64,000 nt of DNA, from contig CP136065.1 of the NCBI GenBank assembly GCA_032622095.1, forward strand, positions 148,807,577-148,871,576, in the 5' to 3' direction. Positions within the stretch are counted from its first letter, which is position 1; every line of letters begins with the position of its first letter. Below, in pieces: positions 27,601-41,500 of this stretch. This DNA comes from Siphonodentalium dalli. Its lineage: Eukaryota > Mollusca > Scaphopoda > Gadilida > Siphonodentaliidae. The translations under genes were made by a program, and so were the position numbers. A model generated the notes under the pieces. That model did no database searches and was not told the DNA's origin. It saw only the letters and a list, made by a program, of their open reading frames with translations.

Positions 27601-30600
27601 TAAATAGCAATTTGGGAGCGTTAATTTGGATATCATCTTTAACAAAATTTGTGAGTCATAGTTATATATAGATGTGTGTATATATAGAAAGAGAGAGACT
27701 ATATCTCATCGAGAGCATGGGTCATTTGGAACTAATTTGTCATCTTATTTTCACACGATCTATAGCGCAGTGCCATTGGTTATTTTAAAGGCGCGTTCTA
27801 ATTTTTCATATTCATGAATTTTTTGCACGATGCTTGCTCCTTCACTGGTCATTTTCCCGATAGAAACAATACTCATAACAGGAAAACAGCTTTGCTTTTC
27901 CATACAAAGTAAAATGGTCTTTACAGCATTGTCTCAGCTGCCGTCAAGAAAGAGTCATGGTTTGCTCTCTTGGACAACATTATTGCGGCTACATCAACAA
28001 AAGCTACAACGAAGAGGGAAAGAGCGTTCATCACATTTGTTCCAAACGAGAAACGCCAGCTGGAGCAGCTGACTTTCGACGTGAATGAGTTCAGTCAAAA
28101 ATTTCTTTCAGAGGTGAGCTGACTATGAGCTGATCATGTCAAGATCTCGAGATAATATCTCCAAAGTGTGACTGTCAATTGACGATGTAGTAAATATAAT
28201 AGCCACCTTAAATAGTCATTGTATATTTATACTAATAATTGTTGCCACATTTTGGTGTTTTGGGTACCCAGCTTTGTGAATCCCGGTGTTTTGAATACCC
28301 GACTCTGTGAATCGGTGTTTTGGAGTACCAAGATTGACATTTACTATGATAAATATTATACAAATTATATAAATTAATAAGCCAGACACGTATATTTTGC
28401 AGATGACTATATATTACGATATTTATAACCAGTGTGTGCACATTGCATACAAAAACACCACAAAGGTCAAGATGAATACCCAAAACACTTGTCCGTACAA
28501 CTGCACGGGTGCCAAAGACACCATAATGTATCAACAATTTCACATGGAGCCCTTTAGTGCAACATGCATGATACATACAAAACAATTGGAAATCATTACC
28601 TCTGATAAAAGGATGCTGATTATTGATAGCAGCGCCGAAATAGTACCTGCAATTATTATCAAAGGATTTCTGAAATTCCAAGAATTTTAAAGTATATATA
28701 GTCATATAGGAAGATCAAGAATAATGTTATTAATTCTTTAATTCTAGGATATCATCACAGACGAAATCAGGGAAATTCTCAGCAAACTTCCAGGAACTCG
28801 ATCACCCGAAGAAATAATCAAGGTTCGTTTATTTTGAGCATTTTGTTCTACTTTTGATGAAGGGGTCATTGTCGCCACATTTTGGTGTGTTGTTTACCCA
28901 CCTTTACGAAAATAGGTTTTGGGTATCCCGCTTGACCATTTGCTGTGTTTTCAGTACACACTTGACACCGACATCTTTCATCGGATCACATGCATGGCGT
29001 ATATGGGTTGTCATCTTTAAAACTGTTACCACTGCTTCATTTTTTTTTATCGCGACGTATATAACACTAAAAAATATGATAATTTATATATCATAAACAC
29101 CGCAAATGTCAAGGTGGGTAGCCAAACACACCAAAATGGGGTGACAATGGCCACTTCCTTTCAGTGCTAACAACAGTCTGTGTAAATTAATGCTCTGAAT
29201 AGACGGGGCCCATTCGATAATCCGTAATTTCTGGCTACTCTCATGATAGTTGCATGGTACACCGTGCAAGATAATATATACTATACCCATGTCTCTGTTA
29301 GGCCTATACCTACCGATATATATATATACGGATGGCATCCGTTTATAGCGAGGTTTGGGTGAAAGGTGTAATGTCATTAAAGAGAATTTTTCGATCACTC
29401 GATACAATTTTGGAGGAAGTGCATTTAATTGTGCTGTTCCAATATAATGGTAGATCCGTTCTGTGTCAATATTCGAACCCATTTTCAGACTGATATATAT
29501 GCACTTCCCAACTCTAGGTTAAAGGATGTCCCCGTATAGCCAAGGTGGTTGTGGTGTGGATAAGATCACCCCGTCTGGGTTAGACGAGGTTGGCGCGTTT
29601 TCGAACCCCGACAGCCATGGGCGAAAATCGGGACCGATTTTCAAGCTTGATCTGAGTTGAGGGACAGCTCAATGTGCCATTCCGATAGATACATGGTCAT
29701 TTCAATTTTCAGCCGTCGGTCGAGCGGACAAGTCGCATTCTCTCTTGTTGCTGTTCCCGTTGACTGGTCCCGAGTTGCCTGTGAGTTGTGCGGTCGTCCT
29801 TCGGGACTTAGCCGCCCGGGTGACTCGGAGTGAGCGTTTTGACCTGGCCGACGATTATGGAGTTAGTCCCCTTTGTTTGTTAGCAGCTTTTGATATATTG
29901 CGCATTGTGGATACCCTCAGCTGGACTCTACACCAAGCTGAGGAAGGCTTCGTGCATCTGTCCGTGGAGTACAGGACCGAAGCAGCTGGACACTACCATG
30001 GGACCACGGTTCTCGAGATAAGCAGGGATGTCACCACCGGAGCAGGGATGAGGAGGAAGAAGACAATTTAAAGACCCATTCACGTCGACGCAGGGACGCA
30101 GTTCGAATGGTTGGGTGGAGAAAGAAGGCAGCTGTTGATCGGCGGTTGCCCATTCCCACTCGGCTGCGACGACTGATGGTCACCTGCCAACAACCGAGGA
30201 TGCTGCCGGAAGTAGAGCCCGGGAGAGGTATGAGAGAGGCCAAGACCACCCTTTCCCTGCTGAAATGCTGACTGACGTCACCCAGCTGCTGCTGATGCCG
30301 TGGTGGAGATAGAGACTTCATTCAACCCGATGACTCCGGAATACATCAGCCCGGAGTCATCCATCGCCATCACGACCAGCAGCACTAACAACAACAATTC
30401 TGGCTCCAGCTCAGCGGAACGGCTGACAGAGATTGCAGCGAAGCAATGTGCAGAGCTTATGGCAGAATCGGCAGCCCTTATCAAAGAATCAACAGAGACA
30501 ATAGTCAGATACGAAGAAGAAGAACATATGGTGATCCGACCAGCTTAACAGGGGGCTGAACTCTGCATTGCAGTTGGGTTTGATCATGCCGTCATTCATA

Positions 30601-33600
30601 TAAACAGTCATGTTTCTCGAGAATATAGCCTATTCCAAATTCCAATACATCAGCCCGGAGTCATCCATCGCCATCACGACCAGCAGCACTAACAACAACA
30701 ATTCTGGCTCCAGCTCAGCGGAACGGCTGACAGAGATTGCAGCGAAGCAATGTGCAGAGCTTATGGCAGAATCGGCAGCCCTTATCAAAGAATCAACAGA
30801 GACAATAGTCAGATACGAAGAAGAAGAACATATGGTGATCCGACCAGCTTAACAGGGGGCTGAACTCTGCATTGCAGTTGGGTTTGATCATGCCGTCATT
30901 CATATAAACAGTCATGTTTCTCGAGAATATAGCCTATTCCAAATTCCAATACAGTTGCACCCCTTTGCTTTGCCACACTCGATCAAACCAGAACATTACA
31001 TAAGTCATATTTATGGAAGCACGTATACTCAGTATAATGTCTCTACCTTCATTTGGGGATTTGGGGAGAACCCGGGAGGATTTGGAAGGGGCGGCACCCC
31101 TTCCCTACAACCCACTTTGGATGTTTTGGATGAATCATGAAATGGTTAGTTATTTAACATGAGGGTGAAATTGTGGATTAAAATTATCTAAATTATTTTT
31201 TCTTCTTTTTGTTGGCTTTCTTTTTCAGTCTTTCATTTGTAGTTGATGTTGGTGGTTGAGTCCGGCAGATAGCTCCACGTTGTATGGCGAGGGGACTGTA
31301 CTCTGTACTTCTAGTTTGGGTCCAACAGAAGCTCACCCGCTGTCGCCAGTCTCTCACTTAGTGTTCTATTTAGCCGAGAAGCCATTGTGGTAGAGATTGG
31401 GTCCAGCTATATGTATGCATGCATGGGTCCTTCGTGCTATTATAAAACATATTACAAAATGTTCCTGTATTCATGTCTCCGATTGGAGCCAGGATGTATA
31501 TAAATACTATGATTTAATCGCGTTAATTTTATTTTGTATCAGGTGCTAAGATGTATGAAGGTTATCTCCAGGCCATTCAACAGTTACACACTTGTGGTGC
31601 AGAAGCAAATCAGTCAAAATGCCTTTTACGACAGGTCAGTACATTCAAAAAGTCAGCTCAGACTTTTACTCATCGAAATCCAGACACTGCCAAAATAATT
31701 ATACCATACACTGTTAAAAATATGCGAAAAACTCACTCCTTGTCTCCGGCTTGTATGATTGGAATTCTTGTCACGAATGCTTATATGAGGCAACCTCATC
31801 ATTGTGCAGTTCTTTACTTGTTCAGGTTTGCATCCTATGCGTCCTGTCACTAAATCGCGACCATATTTTATCAACCAGACCCGGTTCCGTGGTTTTAGTG
31901 CTATACAGGTCAAAGTAATTTTGCAGTAGCATCTCCATGTATGGATGTCATGAATATTCAAAATCTCCATACATGGAAATGCTACTCCAGAATGTTGACA
32001 TGTATATCACTAAAACCACGGAACCGGTTTTGGACGACTCTCTGAAACCACAGAAAGGTGCTGGATAAATCCATTACGGCCGCGACTCAGTGATCTCGCT
32101 TATTATCAACTTGGCACTAAAAGTTGGTATCTTCTCCGCGGACATGTGCAGTTGCGTGTCTAATGCTTACATATGTTACTAGTAGGTGTTCTGTTCCCAA
32201 AACAAATATATACGTATATTAATAATAGAGCATTATTGTTTTCGCGTGGCTATTATTACAGATAATTTTGACTAGACCAAGTTATGACAGAGACGAATAA
32301 ATGTATGAACGAAGTCAGAGACGAAGTAGCCAATACCATTTGTCTCTTTTGTAGTTACAATCACAATAGAGTCATCATTAAAAAGGGTCACCCTGCAGAT
32401 GGCATGTTCTTCCTGCTCTCCGGGTCATGTAAGTAACAACTCAACAAAATGTTAAAATAATAGTCGTCCCGGCTGGTTTATGTCTGGTGTTTGTACTATT
32501 ATTTTCAAATTGCCATTTACATTTAGGAAATATTCAAATACATAAAATGGGACTATATGAACAAGGGGTTGAAATATATTTTGAAAGATGACCAATATCA
32601 AGATGACTATTGGTAATTAATCGATTGTGATCACTAAAGTGTGTTAGAAATGTTGTTGTTGGTATTGTTGTTGTTGTTGGAATCTGATGATGCGGGGGAC
32701 CATCTAATCGGATTGTGTACATTTAATATACGTTAAATATTTTTCACTCCTTGTAGATTTCTAATTATTTAAAACGGAGCAGTTGCTATTGCAGCAAAAT
32801 TATGTCATCTTGTTGCATGAAATTTACAATGTGCTCTGTCTATCCCCCTATAATTTAAAATAAATGTGTATAAAACTGCGGTTATTTTACTTCTAGTGGT
32901 GGAAAAAGCCGAAGGAAAAAAACAGCCATACGAGCTCAACATTGGTGATATATTTGGCGTAAGTATCTCTTACAATAACTTACTACAGTACATGGTTAGC
33001 TGCAGTATATATGCATGGTTGTCTAAACTGCAGCAGTGAGAAACTCACTCGAAGACAATTTTTGGCAGCGACAAGTTTAATGATATGAATTTTTGTTTAA
33101 ACTTTTTCTTATTTTCAAGTTCATCCTATAATAATATATATTGGTCAATTTATATAACTGCATATTTTAAGACTTTTGTCGATTGGATTCAATCAACAGA
33201 TTGATATGAATTATAACATGGAAATAACTAATTGAAACTTTGTATTTCAATGAGTCTTATATTCTAATTTTTAGTATTCATAAATTCCATAATATTATAT
33301 GGAATTCATGAATATTCAAAAGCTCCATATATGGAATGTATGCACCTCCAGAACTTTGACCTGTAGCACTTAGTGCGCGCAACGGGGCTGGATGGACCCA
33401 ATATGGCTGCGACTTAGAAATAAGGCTTATTTAATCTATATACCGTGTGTCAATGTCATCAGTCGCTTCTCCATTTCAGGAGGATGACCTAATATGTGGC
33501 AGTCACAGACGTCACACTGTTATCACACGAATGCCATCAGAGCTTCTTTACGTCCACCGGCTTGTAAGTTTAATCATATTCTAGCGTTAGATGTACTTCA

Positions 33601-35467
33601 ATATATTCAATTATTGCCACTCGGCTATGGCAAGCCGTTTTCACATTTTTGATTGATTTAGACTTAAGTCCAATTATTTGGACTTAAGTCCAATTATTTG
33701 GACTTAAGTCCAAATAATTGGACTTAAGTCCAAAATGAATTGGACTTAAGTCCAAATGAATTGGACTTAAGTCCAAATGAATTGGACTTATGTCCAATTA
33801 GCGAATTGATTTGGACTTAAGTCCAAATCAATTGGACTTAAGTCCAATTATTTGGACTTAAGTCCAATTATTGGACTTAAGTCCAAATAAATGGACTTAA
33901 GTCCAAATAATTGGAATAATTGGACTTAAGTCCAATTATTTGGACTTAAGTCCAATTATTTGGACTTAAGTCCAATTAGTGAATTGATTTGGACTTAAGT
34001 CCAATTCATTTGGACTTAAGTCCAATTCATCTGGTTTGAAACGATAGTCCCCTTCTTTGTAATGGTATATTCCTGCAAGTTTTATTTGACAGTCAAACTC
34101 CGTACTAACCAGGGCATTCCAGACTCCAAGACTAACTCCGTACGTCCCCTTTGCCATGTGGCTTGTTTTCGGCATGCCGAGATTGAAAATGTTTCGAATC
34201 CGAATTGGCATCTTAATAAATGCTAACTGCATGCATGAATGAAGTAAAATTAATTCACGACTTGATTCAATTGTTATTTGACAGCATGTAGTGTAGGCTA
34301 CACGCAGTTTCGTTTATTGCATTTACTAAGTGTCTTATTTGTATAATTTGCTCATTTCCATCATCATATGTTAAAAATCGTTCCGAACTTCTTACAACAC
34401 GGGCTATTGTTGATAGGATCTGGTCCACATCGAGCTGATTCATTATATATGTTGAGAAAGGTAACAATTAACAAGATCAACAAGAATTAGACCCAAATGT
34501 AAACGGCCATTTTCCCACAACTCCGCCCTATGAGCAAAACCAGACCTGCTTAATATCTGATGGGGGTATTTCTTATACAGATGAATTGGACTTAAGTCCA
34601 AATGAATTGTACTTAAGTCCAAATACCACATAATTGTGAATTCGGCGAGGAATTGGACTTAAGTCCAAATAGATGAAAATATCGGTATTTGGACTTAAGT
34701 CCAAATCAATTGGACTTAAGTCCAATTCCTCGCCGAATTCACGTGGTATTTGACTTAAGTCCAATTCGCTATTTGGACTTAAGTCCAATTATTTGGACTT
34801 AAGTCCAAATAATTGGACTTAAGTCTAAATCAATCGAAAATGTGAAAACGGCTTGCCATACTCGGCATGTAAGACTCATATTAATCTATATGGTTAAAAT
34901 AGTTGATAAGATTTTCTGTGAATGTGTGGTACATGATAATTATGTTTTGTGCTTACACTTGTTCATATGGAGTACATGTGATTATTATTGCACGTGTTGA
35001 TAAACAAAATTGAACAATGATGAAATATATATGAATGCAGATAATACGTGTGGGATAATACGCTAATCCTACTTAAGAATAACTCTTAATAGTTTGCCTT
35101 AATCCCTGGTATATGTCGGATTAGTGTGGGATAATATCTTGATATATTGCTTGAATATTTCTTCTTGTGTCCTTTATTTGCGGAGCAACTGAACTACTTA
35201 ATAATCAAGAGTGCAACTGTACTCACATTTGTATATGAGGATATAATATAATTTGTGTTTATATTCCAGGATTATAACATAATTTTCGAGATGTCACCTG
35301 GGGCCAACGACCCCAAAAATCTGGATGTTTGCAAGTAGGTATATATAATAGCTAATAAACATAATATATAAATATCATATTTACAGTTTAATTTAGTAAA
35401 ATTTGAAGGTAGGATGACGTCATCTCAAGTCGTGTTAGTGTAAGCAATATTTGATTAGCAAATAAAT

Positions 35468-35511
<44 letters not shown>

Positions 35512-38500
35512 AGTCTAGCCATAAACTAAGTTACGAATTTCCATGTACAATGCGTAATCAAATTAATTGACGGTTAGTGGATTTTGGGCTCACTTCGTGT
35601 ATACATAGCAATATATTGATACGGGGCGTGAACCCAAACCACTCACTGACTATACCATAAAAATATTGAGTATCTGCAGGGACTATTATGCATATAATAT
35701 AACATTTATTTGATACATTTTGCCTGAAAACTACAAAAGCCTTCTATTTTGGCATTCCTGCTTATCTGCCAACTGTACCATTACTTCGTAGTCAGCAAAC
35801 AGCCAAACAATGGATATATGGTTACCTTATTCCATGAAGCAGATAATATAGAAACCAACAACAACAACATTTGAGTACAGTACCCCTTTAACCAAATTGC
35901 CTGTTTAATTGCAGACAGAATGTATTATTTCAACACTTCCCACTACACAGACTTGCTGAAAACCCATCGACGTGGAGCACAAGGAGCTACAAGTAAGTCA
36001 CCCAGAGTCTGCAAACCGTATGTGTGTCCCTGGATATATGGCAAGCCAAACCGCTATTTAATATTAATTTTACTTAAGTAAAATAAAATGACACTTTATT
36101 TCACTTAAGTGAAATAAAATGACATTTTATTTTACTTAAGTAAAATAGAGTGTCATTTTATTTTACTTAAGTGAAATAAAGCGCCATCTACATGGTTTTA
36201 TTGTACTTAAGTAAAATAAAATGACTCTTTATTTTACTTAAGTAAAATAAAATGACATTTTATTTTATTTTACTTAAAGGGGTACTGCATATGTACGCCA
36301 TTTTCAATAAATTTCCGGTGATAACAACGATCTAATATCGATAATATATAGAAACATAAGTAATTTGAGTCGAAGATGTATTCTGTAAACGCTCAGGTTA
36401 ATAGGCTCTCTTAAAATCAAAGTTAATAATTTCATATAAATTTCATTTATGACTGGAGCCATAAAATGGCGTAAAGTAAATTACGAATTTCCGTGTGCAA
36501 GATGTAATCAAATTAATTGAGGGATACTGGATTGGTAAACGGGTGGCACACGCGATCGTTTAAAACATTATGATGATACGGGGAGAAAGCCCAAGCCACT
36601 CACTGACTAGTGACGATACAATAATTTAAATGTGTATATGGGACTAGTATGCATATAATATAACTTTTATTTGACAATTTGTATTTTTGCATTCCGGTAA
36701 ATTTGTCATCCGTAACATTACTTCGTACTCAACAGACTTTCAAATAATGAAAAAATGGTTACCTTATTCTCCGACTCGGAGACTATAGAAACCAACAACA
36801 ACATTTGGCGTACAGTATCCCTTTAAGTAAAATTAAAACGCACACTAATTTTACTTAAATAAACGCCATCTACCGGTCAGAGATATATGTCATTTATTTT
36901 ACTTAAGTAAAATAAAATGCAACCGGGTGTTAAGAGTTATTAATGATTTCCCCCCACAGGTTACCCTGTTATAAGGACAGCGAATGTTTTATGATATATA
37001 GATGACAGCTTATAGCACCAACATCATGCAATAAAATTGAAAACATTCCACGCCCACTGCCAGTACAGCTATAATCAGAGAAAAGTGCTAAAATGTGTGA
37101 TGCGTTTGTGTTGTTTGATGCTTATTATGCTGGTACATGCAGTGGGCGAATTTATTCTAGTCTCTATCTATAGGTGCTCTCGTATTACATCTCACTGTGT
37201 GCAATATATGTATTGGTTATAGTTCCCTCGAGTTGCCAGGTTAGAAGTTTTTTGACAACAGCGGTACGTATTCTGATCTCCGTGCGATGCAAATATCCTA
37301 TATCCCCTTCAGAGAATATTATATCAGTCTCTCGTATAACCCTGAGGCGTTATTTCGCTAAAATCCTGATTCAGAATCTGGATTCAGATTACAGATTGGT
37401 CCCCGTACGACTTGGTTCGGCAAAAGAACAGACCAGAAATGGGCAGAATCAGTAAACGAACAGACCGTAATCTCAATTTCGTCGTAATCCGAATCTGGAT
37501 TCGGATTCCGATTACGGACTCAAATGTTCGTAATGTAAACAAACCGAGATTTCGCCACCTCGGAGTTTAAAAACACAATAAAACATAAGAATCCGTCTCT
37601 TGTGTACAAATTATTGCAGAATATAAACGATCTATATCAAAGAATTTTAAATCCGGAGACAAATTTGTTTTATTGAATGTAAACTGGGAGAATATTACTG
37701 AAATTAGCCAAATAATAACGCTATTGATAGTAACGCTGGGGGAGCACTTCGGTTGATGGCGAAGCAATGGCAAATCATTGTTGATTGTCACTTTCATTTG
37801 TCCATTTCATAATTCCATCCATAAAATACCGCCCGAACGCATGTCGATTTCGAATTCGGCGGATACTTCACCATTGACCGAATTCATATGAACCTACGTG
37901 GATATGTCTTCTGCTGTGATCGTTATTATAATGTTTCTTCTTATTCAAGAAATAGTAGGATTATATGGTATCGATGGATTATCAGATACACGTATGTAGC
38001 TATCATCTAGTCTTATAGCAATTTCATGTTTAAAATGTTTTGTTTCGTTAAATGCAGTCGTTTTACACAATAGTCTCTGTATAGACAACATATACATGTT
38101 CTAGGGACGTGGCTAGAAGTTTCATCAAATTTCCGGCCAACTGCACCCACCCACCCCCCCCCCCCCCATTGAACCAAACATCAATCTCACAGGTTCGCAG
38201 AATTCCATTTGCTCCCCTTGGAAATATCCAACCTGACAAACACTGAGATTGGAAAATTACCAACTTTTACTTGTTGAAAAAAATCAAACAATGAGAACAA
38301 TGGCAACCTATATACTGATATGGTGTCAAATTAATGTCCAACTAATGTTGTGTCATGCATGAAATTTCCGACTGCTGGAATGTACCAAAGTTTAGTTTAG
38401 ATATATTTATTTCAAATATATGTCAAATTTAGGTAACACATGATATATAACACATACATTTGTTTATACATACAAAGGAATTGGGGGACAAGTGCTGACC

Positions 38501-41500
38501 CACTTAAGGGTACCCCCTCTCCCATATGTTATTACACTGAAAAAAATAAATAATTAGTAATGGCAAAGCAACATGACTACCAAAACAAGTTGAACATATA
38601 TACAGACCACTGAACAACCCCTCTCCCGAGTTAGTCATAAGTTTGTATATGTATTTATTTAAAATCGGGTTTGTTTGTTGCGTTTGCTGGCTTGTACGTA
38701 TCATTATTTGGAAAAGTTAGTGAAAATTCATCCTGATTTTCCTCACGTATGAATGACTGCACAGCTAAGCAAATTGTACCAACGTTCGGAGTGGGGGTCG
38801 AGACACACAACCAACCCCTGTCGTCACGTCCCTGTTCAACTGACAAGTTTCGTGTGTTCTTCACAACATCATCGGAATTTGATTCAGGAGGCCTAGAGCT
38901 GTTAGAAAAGCTTGCCCTCATCAATAAACACACTTTAACTTGAAAAAAAGATGCGATTAAGTCGGATTGGCAGCAAATTATGTGCCGTGTATATACAAGA
39001 AAAGCATGACTTTCACAACAAACATGAACTTTATAAATATAAGATACAAATGATACTTGTGTCAAATACATGACCATGTTTGACGCTGGGAGAACATTAA
39101 ACATAGTTTCGGAGACCACGTGTATTTCAAAATCTGACCTAGAATCGGGAATTAGCCCCGCCCCCGTAATCGGCTTCGGATTCTGAATCCGGATTTTTAA
39201 CGAAATAACGACTCTGGAAATTGAGTCCAGTGTTGTATCGACTGAATCTGCCATAATTATTACGCCACACCGTGGTGTTGCTTGGTACGCAGATTTTCAT
39301 ATTCTGTGGTCGATCGATAATCCACTGGGCGACTGAATTATTATGGTTATTTCGTACTGAGTATAAATCGTACCGATAGAGTCACGATAGTACAACAAAG
39401 ATTAGCACATGTGTTTACGTCACGGTGTACTTGTGGGGGCATGTTTCTATTATGAAGGTTCACTATCCCGAACGTCCGCTATTCCGAAGGTTCTCTATTC
39501 CGAAGGTTTTTGTTATTTTTAGGTTAATTCTATATTCTAAAGTATTGAGACTAATTTGAGAGGGCTCATTATCACAAAGATTCTTTTTACGGAGTGTGCG
39601 CTCACATCCGAACTGATCCTGCGCGCATACCGATACAGATACAGGAGGAAATAACTTAACTTAGAACATTAAATGTGATTTTGTTTTATTTTCGCGGGTT
39701 TTCTTGAGATTTAATGTCATTACGTGGGCCCATACTTTTGAATTCTTGGCATATAATATGAATGTTGTGGTATATTATATGAATATTGGGGGCATGTCTC
39801 TATTCCGAAGGTTCACTATCCAGAATGTCCACTATTCCGAAATTTCTCTGAATGTTCGCTATTCCGAAGGTTCACCAATCAGAAGGTTCGTTATTCCGAA
39901 GGTTCTGTATTCCGAAGGTTTTTGTTATTTTAAGGTTAATTCTATATTCTAAAGTATTGGGAGGGTTAATTATCACGAAGATTCTTTTTATGAAGGAAAT
40001 AACTTAAAACATTAAATGTGATTTTGTTTTGTTTTCGCGGGTTTTCTTGAGTTTAATGTCATTACGTATGACTTTATTTCTCATTAAATATTCACGCCAA
40101 GCAGCCCACACAATTGCTATGTTTCCATGCGATTTAATGTCATTACGTGTGACCTAATATCTCAATAATCTGAGGCAAGAGTACGCCTGCTAAAGGCGAA
40201 TTATAACAGTGGGGCTATAACGCTCAATGAATAATGGGAACTATAACAAACTGCGCAGCAGAATATCGCTGATTAAACGAGTATGAGATGAGCCTAACTG
40301 CAATTGTGACTTTGTTTAAAGGCCCACTTAATTTTCGACTCATTCATTTTTGTTATAGTATATACGGTTTTAATAACAATTTATGCCATAAAATTTGAAT
40401 AAATTACTATAATTCATCACCATTTGAAACGCAGAATCCTTCTATCTCCTAGTTTGAAACACCTTTAAAACACCGCGACAAGTCGTGCGTCGTATATCTA
40501 GCAATTAGGAACTAACATGTCCTCTTCGGCTTTCCATAGATTTCAACGTAATTTGATACTTATGGGTATTTGTGTCCGGGACGTGTTTTGGACGGGTCAA
40601 ATCGTGAGCCCGACCTGACCTTGACCTTTAAAACTGTCAATGCAAGGTCAATTTGGGTAAAACGGACAAATTTCGGCGAAATTTGATACCTAGGGATACT
40701 TTTGTCCGGGGAGTGTTTTGAACGGGTCAAATCGTGACATCGGCGTGACCTTGACCTTCAATGTGGTCAATCAAAGGTCAAATCGGGTAAAACGGATGGA
40801 TTTCGACGAAATTTGATACCTATGGGTACTTGTCGGGGGAGGGTTTTGGACGGGTCAAATCATGACTCCGACCTTACCTTGACCTTCAAAATTGTTAATT
40901 AAAGGTCAAGTGGGGTAAAACGGACGGATTTCGACGAAATTTGATACCTAGTGGTACTTTTCTCCGGGTGGGGGTGTTTTGGACGGGTCAAATCATGACC
41001 CTGACCTGACCTTGACTTTCGAAATAGTCAATTGAAGGTCAAATCGCCGGAAATCAGATGGGAAACATCCCGGACGAAGTCGGGCCCATCAGCTTGTGTA
41101 ATAAAGAAGACAGTTTGAAGAAAGTAATGTATAACACGAGAAACGGGAAAACTTGAAATATAGAAGTATGCAAATTTCCCACATAAAATTTGAAAGCTAG
41201 TTTATAGAATAATTGTATTATAATTTATATTTATGGCTAATAATATGATCTTGGTGGCGTTACCATTTCTGACTATGGTTTTCTTGTGTATATACGTTAG
41301 GCCTATTATAAGTAAATGGAAGAAATCCGCCAAATACACAACGGGAGATAACTTTCTCACGAACATGAACAGCACTCCCGACATACGTGCCAATGGAGCA
41401 ATTACTGATTAGTTTGCAAGACGACTCCCATAGTGGGTGCTTTATTTCACTTAAGTGAAATAAACGCCATCTAGCGGTCATCGATAGATGTCATTTATTT

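Noticed and set aside
28232-28705. 157-codon minus-strand frame in intron 2
   Set aside because: The end is made of repeated GGTACC-type units and the rest has no protein character; no partner exons.
29527-29625. Functional tRNA gene
   Set aside because: A- and B-box-like motifs exist but the acceptor and anticodon stems do not pair convincingly; a SINE head is the more modest call.
31551-31853. 100-codon + strand frame over exon 4
   Set aside because: Wrong frame of exon 4 read into the intron; the exon in phase with its neighbours gives CNB-domain sequence instead.
33658-34827. CRISPR-like look of regularly spaced 16-bp repeats
   Set aside because: Spacers are 0-10 A/T bases and not unique, repeats are perfect palindromes lying in transposon ends, and the genome is eukaryotic.
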